A DNA stretch of 64,000 bases from Streptomyces sp. NRRL S-87 (GCF_000719335.1 NZ_JOGB01000041.1:1-64000), one strand, 5' to 3'. Positions 19,886 through 28,889 are shown, counted from the stretch's first letter. Translations and numbers: made by a program. Notes: generated by a model from the sequence alone, not told the origin.

Positions 19886-20340
19886 GCAGTTCGCTCCTCG
19901 CTGAATTTCTGGTCTTGCCCGATCGTGCGCAGGCTGGCTCGTTAGCCGGTCTGAGGGTACCGAGGCCTGGTAGAGCCGATGCAACGCCACCCTCGCGCTT
20001 CTTCAGCCTAGTGCAGAGTCGCATGGATGTTCGATCGCTCGATGGAGTGAAGCAAACATCACGTTCCCTTCCAGGCATGAACCATTTAGGGTTCGGGCAC
20101 GTCCTCATGAACAACCGGCACACACGCCGGGGAGGACGACAACCGCGACAAGCACCTACCGACAACGCGAAACCGTAAAGCAACGCACGCCACGCAATAC
20201 GGCTCATTCGCCGCCAACCGGCAGCAGCCGACCAGCTTCGGGAAGGAATGTTTCGAGGAAGAGCCGCGAGCGGGAACGTTTACGGCCTGGTTGGATGTTG
20301 ACCCTGGTACGACAGCTCGTCGAGCTAGAGAAGAGGCGAC
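19886..20340. other. Divergent intergenic region between parE and the DUF7455 gene
   Basis: 455 nt without a supportable gene, and clearly lower in GC than its surroundings between about 20030 and 20290. It holds the parE promoter candidate, a small inverted repeat GAACC-ATTTAG-GGTTC at 20079-20094, and TTGACC at 20298-20303 as a possible -35 for the rightward gene. I could not settle the matching -10. Confidence 0.55.
19954..19984 (-). promoter_or_regulatory. Candidate parE promoter
   Basis: On the minus strand TTGCAT (19979-19984) and TACCCT (19954-19959) are 19 nt apart and about 70 nt upstream of the parE GTG. The fit to the HrdB consensus is moderate. Confidence 0.35.
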
Positions 20341-20571
20341 GTGACTACTGTTCTGACCCCCGCGACCCCGCTGACGGCCGCCGACCGATGCGACCGTTGC
20401 GGCGCCCAGGCATATCTGCGCGTCGTCCTGATGAGCGGCGGAGAACTGCTCTTCTGCGCCCACCACGGTCGCAAGTTCGAGCCGGAACTCAAGAAGATCG
20501 CCGCGGAAATACAGGATGAGACCGAGCGGCTGACCGCCGCTCCGGCCACGGCCGACACCGAGGAACGCTGA
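20341..20571 (+). CDS. DUF7455-type small CxxC protein
   Basis: 76 aa, GTG start with GAAGAGG upstream. CDRCGAQA near residue 17 and FCAHHGRKF near residue 38 suggest a small zinc-binding fold (CxxC plus CxxH). The C-terminus is a charged helix. Proteins of this type are conserved beside hrdB/parE in streptomycetes as I recall, but no function is known. Confidence 0.85.
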   Translation: MTTVLTPATPLTAADRCDRCGAQAYLRVVLMSGGELLFCAHHGRKFEPELKKIAAEIQDETERLTAAPATADTEER

Positions 20572-20613
20572 CCTCGCATCCCGACGAGCCAGTGCCGGTC
20601 CAGGACCGGCCGC

Positions 20614-20648
20614 CGGGCGGCTCCCCTGCGACCCAGGGGAGCCGCCCG
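20614..20648 (+). terminator. Terminator between convergent DUF7455 and protease genes
   Basis: A perfect 15-bp inverted repeat, CGGGCGGCTCCCCTG with loop CGACC. It lies between the two converging stops and can serve both strands. Confidence 0.8.
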
Positions 20649-20670
20649 TCCTCGTGTCCGGGCCCGCCGC

Positions 20671-21597
20671 TCACCCCCGGAGCCCCTGCGCGGGCGCCCG
20701 TGAGGCGTCGGCCTTCCGGCCCGCCGGCCCGGCCGCGCCCTCGCCGCTGCCCGGCGTCGCGTCCGCCCCGGCCCGGCGCGCGATCACCTCGGCCACCGGC
20801 GCGATCCTCGTGTACACCCCGGGGCTGTCCGCGCGGCCGCAGCCGCGCCCCCAGGACACCAGCCCGATGAGCCTGCCCTGGGCCACCAGGGGACCTCCGC
20901 TGTCGCCCTGGCAGGCGTCCCGGCCCCCCTCGCGGTGCCCCGCGCACACCATGGACGCCCGCTGGAACCGACCCGTGACGTCCCCGGGGTAGGCCTCCTC
21001 GCACACCTCGTCCGCCAACACCGTCACCGGTGCCGCCCGCAGCGCGTACGCGTAGTCACCGAGGCCCGTCGTGTCCCCCCAGCCGTACACCGTCGCCCCG
21101 GACCCCGCCCCGTACCGGGAGTCGCCCGGACCGGCCAGCGGCAGGACGTACCGGGCCGGCACCTCCTCGGCCAGGGTCAGCACCGCGAAGTCCCCGGCGT
21201 TCGTGTAGGCGTCGTACTCCGGGTTCGTCCAGGCCCCGTGCACCGCGATCTCCCGGCCGCCGACCCCGAGCAGGTCGCTGCGCCCCGCGATCACCCGCAG
21301 GTCCCGGGTCGCCGCCACGGACCCGCCGAGCACCTGGCGGGCCAGGCAGTGCGCCGCGGTGAGCACCGCCCGGGGCGCGATCACCACTCCCCCGCAGAAC
21401 TGGCCCGCCCGCGTACGCCCGAACCGGTCACGACTGGCCAGCGCCACCACCCAGGGGTTCTCCGCCGCACGCACCTGCCGTCCGCCGATCACCCCGCTGT
21501 CGGCCGCGACGGGAGGGGCCGCGGCCAGCGGTCCCGCGGCCGCCCCCGCCAGCAGGGTCAGTGCTCCGGCCAGGGCGCGGGCAATGGGACGACGCAT
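20671..21597 (-). CDS. Secreted trypsin-like serine protease (S1)
   Basis: 308 aa. The signal peptide spans MRRPIARALAGALTLLAG to about residue 32. After a short propeptide the mature enzyme probably begins at VIGGRQ. The catalytic triad is complete: His in LTAAHC, Asp in DFAVL, Ser in CQGDSGGP. Six or more Cys match chymotrypsin-type disulfides. The S1 pocket Asp six residues before the Ser (RDACQGDSGG) indicates trypsin specificity. The frame is open further upstream, but AGGAGG 5 nt before ATG 21597 fixes the start. A 10-bp inverted repeat lies directly upstream of the ribosome site. The C-terminal 35 residues are Gly/Ala-rich and dispensable-looking. Confidence 0.93.
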   Translation of the reverse strand: MRRPIARALAGALTLLAGAAAGPLAAAPPVAADSGVIGGRQVRAAENPWVVALASRDRFGRTRAGQFCGGVVIAPRAVLTAAHCLARQVLGGSVAATRDLRVIAGRSDLLGVGGREIAVHGAWTNPEYDAYTNAGDFAVLTLAEEVPARYVLPLAGPGDSRYGAGSGATVYGWGDTTGLGDYAYALRAAPVTVLADEVCEEAYPGDVTGRFQRASMVCAGHREGGRDACQGDSGGPLVAQGRLIGLVSWGRGCGRADSPGVYTRIAPVAEVIARRAGADATPGSGEGAAGPAGRKADASRAPAQGLRG

Positions 21598-21608
21598 GGG
21601 GCCTCCTG

Positions 21609-21638
21609 ACTCTGGGTGTACGTGACTCCACCCAGAGT
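21609..21638 (-). promoter_or_regulatory. Perfect inverted repeat ahead of the trypsin-like protease
   Basis: ACTCTGGGTG (21609-21618) and CACCCAGAGT (21629-21638) are exact complements 10 nt apart. That puts the half-sites two helical turns apart, immediately upstream of the AGGAGG. It could be a repressor operator or a 5' UTR hairpin next to the ribosome site. Confidence 0.55.
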
Positions 21639-21667
21639 GGGACGGCCGGTCGGGGCGCGCACGGCGA

Positions 21668-21696
21668 AGGCCCGGCCCCACGCGGGGTCCGGGCCT
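21668..21696 (-). terminator. Probable hrdB terminator
   Basis: GGCCCGGCCCC and GGGGTCCGGGCC form a stem of about 11 bp with one bulged base, 58 nt beyond the hrdB stop. Confidence 0.5.
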
Positions 21697-21753
21697 GCGT
21701 ACGTACCGCCGGTCGGGCTAAGGGGTGTCCTGCGGGCCTGCTTCGGGCAGCCC

Positions 21754-23216
21754 CTAGTCCAGGTAGTCGCGCAGCACCTGGGAGCGGGACGGGTGGCGCA
21801 GCTTGGACATGGTCTTGGACTCGATCTGCCGGATCCGCTCGCGCGTGACGCCGTAGACCTTGCCGATCTCGTCGAGGGTCTTGGGCTGGCCGTCGGTGAG
21901 GCCGAACCGCATCGAGACCACGCCGGCCTCGCGCTCGCTGAGGGTGTCGAGCACCGAGTGGAGCTGTTCCTGCAGCAGCGTGAAGGAGACGGCGTCGGCC
22001 GGCACGACCGCCTCGGAGTCCTCGATGAGGTCACCGAACTCGCTGTCGCCGTCCTCGCCGAGCGGGGTGTGCAGGGAGATCGGCTCGCGGCCGTACTTCT
22101 GGACCTCGATGACCTTCTCGGGGGTCATGTCGAGCTCCTTGGCGAGCTCCTCCGGGGTGGGCTCGCGGCCCAGGTCCTGGAGCATCTGGCGCTGCACGCG
22201 GGCGAGCTTGTTGATGACCTCGACCATGTGCACGGGGATGCGGATGGTGCGGGCCTGGTCGGCCATGGCGCGGGTGATCGCCTGCCGGATCCACCAGGTC
22301 GCGTACGTGGAGAACTTGTAGCCCTTGGTGTAGTCGAACTTCTCGACCGCGCGGATCAGACCCAGGTTGCCCTCCTGGATCAGGTCCAGGAAGAGCATGC
22401 CGCGGCCGGTGTAGCGCTTGGCGAGCGAGACCACGAGGCGGAGGTTGGCCTCCAGCAGGTGGTTCGCTTGGCGAGCTCGACCTCCTGCTCCGCGTTGAGC
22501 AGGGGGACCTTGCCGATCTGCTTGAGGTAGTCCTTGACGGGGTCGGCGGTGGCGCCGGCCACCGCGACCTGCTGGGCGGGCGCGTCGTCCTCGTCGTCGT
22601 CGGACAGGACGAAGCCCTTGGCCTCGCCGCCGGTCTCTTCCTCTTCCTCCGGTCCGCCCTTGCCGGGGCCCTCCTCGAGCGGCTCCTCCTCGGAGCCCTC
22701 GTCGGAGTCCTTCTTCCCGGCGGTCTTCTTCGCGGCGGTCTTCTTGGCCGCCGCCTTCTTGGCCGGGGCGGCCTTCTTCGCCGCGGCCTTCTTGGCCGGC
22801 GCGGCCTTCTTCGCGGGCGCGGTCTCCGCCTCGGCGTCGTCGGCAGGGGCGTCCGGGTCCACCGTTCCGGCCGCCGGCTCGGCGGGGGCCGTGGCCTTGG
22901 CGGCGGTCTGCTTGGCCGCCACCGTCTTCGTGGCCGTGCGCTTGACGGGGGTTTTCGCTGCGACGCTCTTGCGGGGGGTGCGCTTGGGCGACTCCGCGGC
23001 ACTGACCATCAGCGTCACACCCTCTTCCTCGAGGATCTGATTGAGGCTGCGCAGAACATTCTTCCACTGGGTTGGCGGAATCTGGTCAGCCTCGAAGGCC
23101 CGACGCACGTCATCGCCGGCGATCTGACCCTCAGCCTTTCCCCGCTCGATGAGCGCCATGACAGACTCGGACTCGGAGATCTCCGGGGGGAGCGTACGGG
23201 ATGTGCTGGCCGACAC
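21754..23216 (-). pseudogene. hrdB: Principal sigma factor HrdB, frameshifted in this sequence
   Basis: Region 1.1, a Lys/Ala-rich low-complexity linker (AKKAA repeats), an acidic stretch and region 1.2 ([20 protein letters not shown]) are read in one frame up to EVELAKR, at about 22466. Regions 2-4 (from [12 protein letters not shown] to the stop) continue in another frame. HrdB proteins I know have about 36 more residues between these points (IEAGLF...DGRRAK). Roughly 109 nt (3n+1) therefore appear to be missing at 22461-22470, shifting the frame. Start is GTG at 23216 with GAGAGG about 6 nt upstream. The principal sigma factor is essential, so an assembly or sequencing error is the first explanation. 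Regions 2.4 and 4.2 look intact. Confidence 0.9.
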
Positions 23217-23584
23217 GAACAACCTCTCGGAACGATGGGAACGGCATCCGGCCCCCGTCCTGGTGCTGGACCGGAGCCGACGACCACCGGCGGGGAATGG
23301 GCCGGCGGCGCGGGCTGGGACCGGGGAGCTGCACAGCGCCCTGAGAGGCAGCTGTTTCCCTCCGTCGGCCATCACCTCTTAGGTCATCGCGCAACCTCGC
23401 GGAGCGTTACGCCCAATCTTCGTGGCCCGAGTCACACCCCTATTGCGGCGAAACCCGTTCATACGCTCGTACCAGCAGCCCGCCCGGACCCGTCAGGAGC
23501 AGGTCCGGGGCGTCGTACGAGCGGTCGCCGGCCCCGCTCACAGCGGTGTCGCCGGACCCCTCGAGGTCCGGCGACGGGGGCGGC
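23217..23584 (-). promoter_or_regulatory. hrdB upstream region with a candidate ECF-type promoter
   Basis: No gene is supportable here. On the minus strand GTAACG (23405-23410) and CGATGA (23384-23389) are 15 nt apart, resembling an extracytoplasmic-function sigma promoter. In streptomycetes hrdB is known to be driven in part by the ECF factor ShbA. If this is right the leader is about 160 nt. The FadR-gene terminator occupies the far end (23548-23575). Confidence 0.45.
23548..23575 (-). terminator. Terminator of the FadR-type regulator gene
   Basis: Perfect 11-bp inverted repeat GTCGCCGGACC / GGTCCGGCGAC with a 6-nt loop, 9 nt beyond the stop. Confidence 0.8.
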
Positions 23585-24472
23585 TCAGTGCTCGCGCGGG
23601 GCGGGGACGACGCGCTCCACCTCCGGGTGCACCGTCAGCAGCTGGCGCATGGCGGACTCGGCGGCCTGGGAGTCGCCGGCCGCGAGGGCCTCGACCATCC
23701 GGGCGTGGTGCGCGACCGAGGTCTCGCTGGGGCGGTCACAGGCGGTGGCGGGGCTGCCGGAGACCTGGAGGGCGGCGGCGACGATGCCGGAGAGGTGCTC
23801 CAGCATGCGGTTGCCGGCGACCTGGATGAGCAGGGCGTGGAACTCGTTGTCGGCGCGCGCGAAGGTGATCGCGTCGCCCTGGCCGAGGGCGTGGCCCATG
23901 ATCTCGACCATGTCGGAGAGGCGCTGCTGGACGTCCTGGCGGCCGTGCCCGGCGGCGAGGCGGGCGGCCAGCGGTTCGATGGTCCAGCGGAGCTCGTTGA
24001 GCTCGCGGCGCTGGTCCTCTCGCTGGGGGCCGAAGGCCCGCCACTCGATGATGTCGGGGTCGAGCAGGTTCCAGTCGCTGACGGGACGGACCCGGGTGCC
24101 GACGTTGGGGCGGGCGCTGACGAGGCCCTTGGCCTCCAGGACGCGCAGGGACTCGCGGACGACGGTGCGGGAGACCTCGAAGCGCTGCCCGATCTCCTCC
24201 GGGACCAGCGGACGGTCCGCGCCCAGGTCGCCGGAGACGATCATCTGTCCGAGCTGCTGTACGAGTTGGCCGTGGAGCCCGCGGCCGCGGCTGCCCGCCG
24301 CCCGCCGGCCGACCCGGCTCAACTCGACGTCGGGGCCGTCCCAGTGGGGCGCTCCGACGCGGTCGGCGCCGGGGGCGTCCGCGTAGGGGTAGCGGCCGAG
24401 TTCGCCCGGGCCGGCGAGGCCGGAGTCGGCATGGCGGGCGGCGGACATCATGGAATGCGCAAGGGTACTCAC
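23585..24472 (-). CDS. FadR/GntR-family transcriptional regulator with FCD domain
   Basis: 295 aa. A winged helix lies at about residues 65-130 (GQLVQQLGQMIVSGDL, VSRTVVRESLRVLEAKGLV). The all-helical FCD ligand domain (about 150-285) has the metal-site pattern FHALLIQVAGN, then AHHARMVEAL. FCD regulators usually bind carboxylic acids. I took GTG at 24472, next to AAAGGAG, although the spacing is short; ATG at 24448 or 24445 is an alternative. It lies downstream of the ABC transporter gene with a 170-nt gap and is not clearly in the same operon. Ligand and targets are unknown. Confidence 0.88.
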   Translation of the reverse strand: MSTLAHSMMSAARHADSGLAGPGELGRYPYADAPGADRVGAPHWDGPDVELSRVGRRAAGSRGRGLHGQLVQQLGQMIVSGDLGADRPLVPEEIGQRFEVSRTVVRESLRVLEAKGLVSARPNVGTRVRPVSDWNLLDPDIIEWRAFGPQREDQRRELNELRWTIEPLAARLAAGHGRQDVQQRLSDMVEIMGHALGQGDAITFARADNEFHALLIQVAGNRMLEHLSGIVAAALQVSGSPATACDRPSETSVAHHARMVEALAAGDSQAAESAMRQLLTVHPEVERVVPAPREH

Positions 24473-24642
24473 GACTCCTTTGTCGGCTCCGGTTCCACGG
24501 CCCTTGAGGTCTTTGGTGAAAAGCACACGAAAGGGTGATCGGTGCCACCTGCGCAATTGACGCGTTATCGTAAAGAACCGGGCCATTTCGGGGGAGTTGC
24601 GGTCCCCACGAACTGAATCCGGCTCTTCACGATCTCAAACGA

Positions 24643-27600
24643 TCACCAGTGCACCCGGCTTCGCAGTCCTGTGAACCCGTACGCACACATGAGGACCACC
24701 AAAGACAACACGAGTGCGCTGCCGACGGGTTGGGCCATCACCCGCAAGGCCCCCATGACGACCCGGTCGGCCTCCGGCGGGACCTGCGCCCACGCCAGGT
24801 GCCGCAGCCGGGCCGCGATCCCCGCGGTGGTGTGGGCGGCGGGCCCGTCGAGGACCTTGCGCACGAGGGGCACGACGGCCACGGGGACGGCGAGGACCGC
24901 GGCCACTCCGGCGGTGGTGGCGCGGAAGACGCCGGAGGCGAGTACGCCGGCCCAGGCGCAGCCCACCAGCAGCCCCGCCCAACTGGCGGCCGGGCCGATC
25001 CGGTTCGCCGGGACGTCGACGAGGTCGGCGTCGTAGACGAGGCGCAGGGCGCCGGCGTCGGCGGCCACGGCGAGGGCGCCGATCAGGAGGGCGAGGGCGG
25101 CGGAGACGCCGAGTTTCGCGAGCAGCAGCCCCAGGCGCCGCGGCACGGTGCCGCGGTCCGCGGCCAGGGCGGGGTACCGGTACTCCTCGCCGAAGGAGAG
25201 CGCGCCGAGCAGGCCCGCGGCCAGCGCGGCGGGGGGCAGCGGGAGGTACCCCGGCCAGGCCGCGAGCAGCCGCGGCTGCGGGACCTGGCCGCCGCGGGCG
25301 AGCAGCACCGCGAAGAGCGTCGACAGGACGGTCGCGGCCAGGACGACGACGGTCGCGGTCCGCGTCCCGAAGGCGCGCCGCAGCTCGTAGCGCAGCGGCC
25401 GCAGCGGTCCGCCGATGCGCCGCACCGTCAGGGGCGGCGCGATCGGCGGCAACGCCCGCGCGTGCCGGCCCCGCCGCCCCTCGCCGCCCCGCACCGGCCC
25501 CGGGCCGTCGGACGCTCCCCCGGACGACCCGTCACCGGCCCCACGGGGCCGCACGCCGGTGGTTTCGTCGCACCCGGACGTTCGCAACGCGACGGTGTCG
25601 GGGAGCGGCCCGCCGGCCGCCCTGCGGGGGCCGTCCGACACCCCCGCGGCCCGCCAGGCCTCGGCCCGGTCGCCGTACCCGGCCGTCGGCCCCGTTTCCA
25701 CGCGGCCGACCGCCGGCCCGGCGGACGCCGTGCCGGGGTCATCGCCGTACTCCGCGATCGACCACACCCCGGCCTCGCCGCCGCCCTCCGCGGGGGGCCG
25801 CACGACCACGCCGTCGCCGGACGCCGCGGCGGGCCGCGGCGCGGCGGGGTGTCCCGTCGCCGACGACACCGGCGCGCGGTCGTCGGACGGTGGGTAGGGC
25901 CGGGGCGCGGCGGTGCCGGGCGTCGAGCCCGCGCCGTGCGCCACCGGGCGGGCCGGTCCGTCGGCCGTGCCGGACGTCCCGGCGGGCGCCGAGGGATCGG
26001 GGCCCCGGCCGTCGTGGGGTCCGGAGTCCGCCGGACCGTCGCCGTGCAGCAGGCCGCTCCGCTCACCGTGGCCGGCACCGCCCCACTCACCGGCCTCCCT
26101 GCGCGCCCGGACCGCGCCCAGCGCGCTCCGGTTCCCCGACCGGTCGTGGTCGGCCGCGCCCGCACCGTCGGCGGGCGCCGCGTCGGAGCCGACCGCCCCG
26201 GCCGCCGCGCCGGTTCCGGAGGCTCCCGGCCTCCCTCCGGACGAGCCGGGGCCGTAGGCCGCCGGCGTGCCGCCGGAGGCGGGTCCCGGCACCAGCAGCC
26301 CGGGCCCGGTCCACGGGGGCAGCACGGCCCCCTTGGTGCCGATCGGGGAGCGCGGCCTGGTCGCCTCGCCCCCCGTACCGCGGGAGCCCTCCGCGCCGTC
26401 CGCCACCGACTCCAGAACCGCCCAGCCCGCGCCCCCCGGTACCGCGTCGGCCATGCCGTAGGCGGAGGGGGCGCCCGGCGACGGCTCGCTCGCAGCCGGG
26501 GAAGCCGTCCCGGACGGCGCCGAGGCCGCGGGAGCCCGCCCGGCGACCATCGCCGTCCGAGCAGCCGGGTCCCAGGGCGCCGGGGCCGCCGGACCCGAGA
26601 CCGTCCAGGCCGCCGAGGTCGCGTCCGACGACGCCGGGGCCGCCGGGTCCGGGTCCGTCCATGCCGCCGAGGTCGCGTCCGACGACGCCGGGGCCGCCGG
26701 GTCCGGGTCCGTCCATGCCGCGGAAGCCGGATCCGAGGGGGCGACCGGGGCCGGGGACGGTGAAGGTCCGGCGGTGGGGGGTTCCGGCGCGCCGGGGGCG
26801 GGGTGGGGAACGGCGGAGTGCAGGGCGGAGTCCACGGTCTCGTCCGCGAGTTGGTGGAGCAGCACGCCGTGGCGGTAGGCGGCCTCACCGATCTCGGCGC
26901 AGCTGCTGCCGTAGACCGACAGCCGGCTGCCGCTCTCCTCGACCACCTCGACGGAGCGCCGCGCGGCCCGGGCCTCGCGGCCGAGCAGGGTGGCGAGCCG
27001 AGCGGCGTACGGCGTGCGCACGGCGACACGGGGGCGCAGCCGGGTGCGCGCGAACTCGGTCGCCTCCTGGTCGGCGACCAGCCGGCCGCCCTCGATGCAC
27101 ACGACCCGGTCGGCGCTGCGCGCGGCCTCCTTCGGGTCGGAGGTGGTGAACAGGACGGCGCCACCGAGCGTGGCGTGCCCGCGCAGCAGGCCGTGCAGCC
27201 AGGTCCGGTCGCGCGGCGAGAGGCCGTCGGAGGGCTCGTCGAGCAGCAGCGTGCAGGGATCGGCGAGCAGCGCGGCCGCGATTCCGACCCGGCGGTCCAT
27301 GCCGAGGGACAGCGAGCCGAGGCGTTCGTCGCGCAGCCCGGCGATGCCGACCACGTCGAGGAGGGTGTCGGCGCGGTCGGCCGGCACCCCCACGGCGGCG
27401 CAGAGCATGCGCAGCTGGCCGCGCACCGTGCGGGCCGGGTGACCCGGTACGTCGCCGAGCAGTACGCCGACCTCGCGGGCCGGATGCGGGATCCGGTGCA
27501 GCGGGCGCCCGCGGAAGTACGTGACGCCACGGCCCGGTTCCAGCTGGAGCATCAGCCGGAGCGCCGTGGTCTTGCCCGCGCCCGGCTCCCCGAGCAGGGC

Positions 27601-27696
27601 GGTCACCCTGCCGGGATGGGCTTCGAACGTGAGGTCGTCCACGGCGGGCGGGAGGTTCTTGCGGGGGGCACTGGTGATTCCGATGGCCTGGAGCAT
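24643..27696 (-). CDS. ABC transporter: ATPase and membrane domain joined by a very long disordered linker
   Basis: 1017 aa. Residues 1-230 are an ABC ATPase: Walker A GEPGAGKTT, a variant signature LSLGMDRR in place of LSGGQ, Walker B LLLDEPSDGL. A second small domain reaches about residue 305. Residues about 310-755 are Pro/Ala/Gly/Ser-rich and without predicted structure; they include a 54-bp (18-residue) tandem repeat, SAAWTDPDPAAPASSDAT. The C-terminal 260 residues carry about six membrane helices of the ABC-2 type. Half-size exporters normally have these parts in separate genes or joined by a short link. Start is ATG 27696 with GAGAGAAG upstream; the frame stays open to 27750. Substrate unknown. 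Confidence 0.85.
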   Translation of the reverse strand: MLQAIGITSAPRKNLPPAVDDLTFEAHPGRVTALLGEPGAGKTTALRLMLQLEPGRGVTYFRGRPLHRIPHPAREVGVLLGDVPGHPARTVRGQLRMLCAAVGVPADRADTLLDVVGIAGLRDERLGSLSLGMDRRVGIAAALLADPCTLLLDEPSDGLSPRDRTWLHGLLRGHATLGGAVLFTTSDPKEAARSADRVVCIEGGRLVADQEATEFARTRLRPRVAVRTPYAARLATLLGREARAARRSVEVVEESGSRLSVYGSSCAEIGEAAYRHGVLLHQLADETVDSALHSAVPHPAPGAPEPPTAGPSPSPAPVAPSDPASAAWTDPDPAAPASSDATSAAWTDPDPAAPASSDATSAAWTVSGPAAPAPWDPAARTAMVAGRAPAASAPSGTASPAASEPSPGAPSAYGMADAVPGGAGWAVLESVADGAEGSRGTGGEATRPRSPIGTKGAVLPPWTGPGLLVPGPASGGTPAAYGPGSSGGRPGASGTGAAAGAVGSDAAPADGAGAADHDRSGNRSALGAVRARREAGEWGGAGHGERSGLLHGDGPADSGPHDGRGPDPSAPAGTSGTADGPARPVAHGAGSTPGTAAPRPYPPSDDRAPVSSATGHPAAPRPAAASGDGVVVRPPAEGGGEAGVWSIAEYGDDPGTASAGPAVGRVETGPTAGYGDRAEAWRAAGVSDGPRRAAGGPLPDTVALRTSGCDETTGVRPRGAGDGSSGGASDGPGPVRGGEGRRGRHARALPPIAPPLTVRRIGGPLRPLRYELRRAFGTRTATVVVLAATVLSTLFAVLLARGGQVPQPRLLAAWPGYLPLPPAALAAGLLGALSFGEEYRYPALAADRGTVPRRLGLLLAKLGVSAALALLIGALAVAADAGALRLVYDADLVDVPANRIGPAASWAGLLVGCAWAGVLASGVFRATTAGVAAVLAVPVAVVPLVRKVLDGPAAHTTAGIAARLRHLAWAQVPPEADRVVMGALRVMAQPVGSALVLSLVVLMCAYGFTGLRSRVHW
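26609..26716. repeat. 54-bp direct tandem repeat inside the ABC transporter linker
   Basis: Two exact head-to-tail copies (26609-26662 and 26663-26716) with partial copies on both flanks. The unit length is a multiple of three, so it adds 18 residues per copy without breaking the frame. Confidence 0.9.
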
Positions 27697-28093
27697 CGCG
27701 CTTCTCTCGCGGGAGGTGAGACCGCTCTGCGGCACGGTGGGGGGTACCACGGGAAGATAACGCGATATGTCCGATTTTTGCTGTAACTTGGCCCGCGCCG
27801 CCCCACCCCGTCAGGCCTCCGGCCGCACCCGCACACGCCGCCCGACCACGCACGACAGGACCACCCGGCCCCGACGGTCTCGCACTCCGCCCCCTCGCCC
27901 ACGGACGGTCGCGCACACGCGCGGCGGGCGCGCGGGAGCGCGGGGCGTGGTCACGCGGGACCCGTGCGCCATCCCCCGGAACCGCGCGACCCCTCGGCGG
28001 GGCTCACGGCGGACCGTGGGCGCGACCGAGTCGACGGAGCCCGCCGGTCCGCCGACGCGGCCGAGCCGGACGTACGGACGGACGGACGCCCCG
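27697..28093. other. Intergenic region upstream of the ABC transporter gene
   Basis: No gene is supportable. The 27750-27795 part is AT-rich for this genome and on the minus strand includes TTACAG (27783-27788) and, 19 nt downstream, GTTATC (27758-27763), a possible promoter for the ABC transporter. The remainder is featureless GC-rich sequence. I saw no convincing terminator for the Nudix gene. Confidence 0.45.
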
Positions 28094-28861
28094 TCAGATC
28101 TCCGGCCGGAGCATCGGCGGGTTCAGGAGGGTGGCGCCGCCGGCGCGGAACAGCTGGGCCGGCCGGCCGCCCTGGCGGGTCGTGGTCCCACCGGCCGGCA
28201 CCAGGAAGCCCGGCGTGCCGGTGACCTTGCGGTGGAAGTTGCGCGGGTCGAGTGCGACGCCCCACACCGCCTCGTACACCCGGCGGAGCTCGCCGACGGT
28301 GAACTCCGGCGGACAGAAGGCGGTGGCGAGCGAGGAGTACTCGATCTTGGAGCGGGCGCGCTCCACGCCGTCGGCGAGGATCCTCGCATGGTCGAACGCG
28401 AGCTGCCCGACCTCACCCTCCCGTACGAAGCCGCCCTCGACGTCGAGGAGTTCGTCGACCGGCGCCCAGCGGGCGCTGTTGGCGTCGCCGCCGGCCCGGG
28501 GGGCGGGCAGGTCGGGTGCGAGGACGAGGTGGGCGACGCTGACGACCCGCATGCGGGGGTCCCGCTTGGGATCCCCGTACGTGGCGAGCTGCTCCAGGTG
28601 CGCGTGCGCCCCGTCGCCGGCTCCGGGCTCGGCCGGGTCGTGGACGCACAGGCCCGTCTCCTCGGAGAGCTCGCGGGCCGCGGCGGCCGACAGGTCCTCG
28701 TCTCCCCGGACGAAGCCGCCGGGCAGCGCCCAGCGCCCCTGGAACGGCTGCTCACCCCGGCGGACGACCAGCGCGCAGAGCGCGTGGCGCCGTACGGTGA
28801 GCACGACCAGGTCGACGGTGACTGCGAAGGGCGGGAAGGCCGACGGGTCGTAGGGCGACAT
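28094..28861 (-). CDS. Nudix hydrolase with C-terminal winged helix (NrtR-like)
   Basis: 255 aa. The Nudix box is intact from GGFVRGDED through RELSEETGL (about residues 48-71), so hydrolysis of an NDP-X substrate such as ADP-ribose is possible. The C-terminal 90 residues (YSSLATAFCPPEFTVGELRR, then NFHRKV) match the winged-helix domain of NrtR regulators of NAD metabolism. It may therefore be a transcription factor, an enzyme or both. The ATG at 28861 has no ribosome site. A -10 TATGAT ends 6 nt before it, so the mRNA is probably leaderless, and an inverted repeat fills the promoter spacer. Confidence 0.87.
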   Translation of the reverse strand: MSPYDPSAFPPFAVTVDLVVLTVRRHALCALVVRRGEQPFQGRWALPGGFVRGDEDLSAAAARELSEETGLCVHDPAEPGAGDGAHAHLEQLATYGDPKRDPRMRVVSVAHLVLAPDLPAPRAGGDANSARWAPVDELLDVEGGFVREGEVGQLAFDHARILADGVERARSKIEYSSLATAFCPPEFTVGELRRVYEAVWGVALDPRNFHRKVTGTPGFLVPAGGTTTRQGGRPAQLFRAGGATLLNPPMLRPEI

Positions 28862-28867
28862 GCCGCG

Positions 28868-28889
28868 ATCATAGTCGTCTGCCTGACGA
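28868..28889 (-). promoter_or_regulatory. Promoter and candidate autoregulatory operator of the Nudix/NrtR-like gene
   Basis: TATGAT (28868-28873, minus strand) is a near-consensus -10. TCGTC-TGCCT-GACGA (28875-28889) is a perfect 5-bp-arm inverted repeat lying between the -10 and the -35 position, with partial symmetry extending outwards (TTATCGTC against TAGTCGTC). This is where a repressor would block polymerase. Confidence 0.55.

Noticed and set aside
22440..22500. Programmed ribosomal frameshifting in hrdB
   Set aside because: There is no slippery run or stimulatory structure evident, and about 36 conserved residues are absent, which frameshifting would not explain. Deletion or assembly error fits better.
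26609..26716. CRISPR-like repeats
   Set aside because: The two 54-bp units are directly adjacent without spacers and lie in frame within a coding linker; no cas genes are present.
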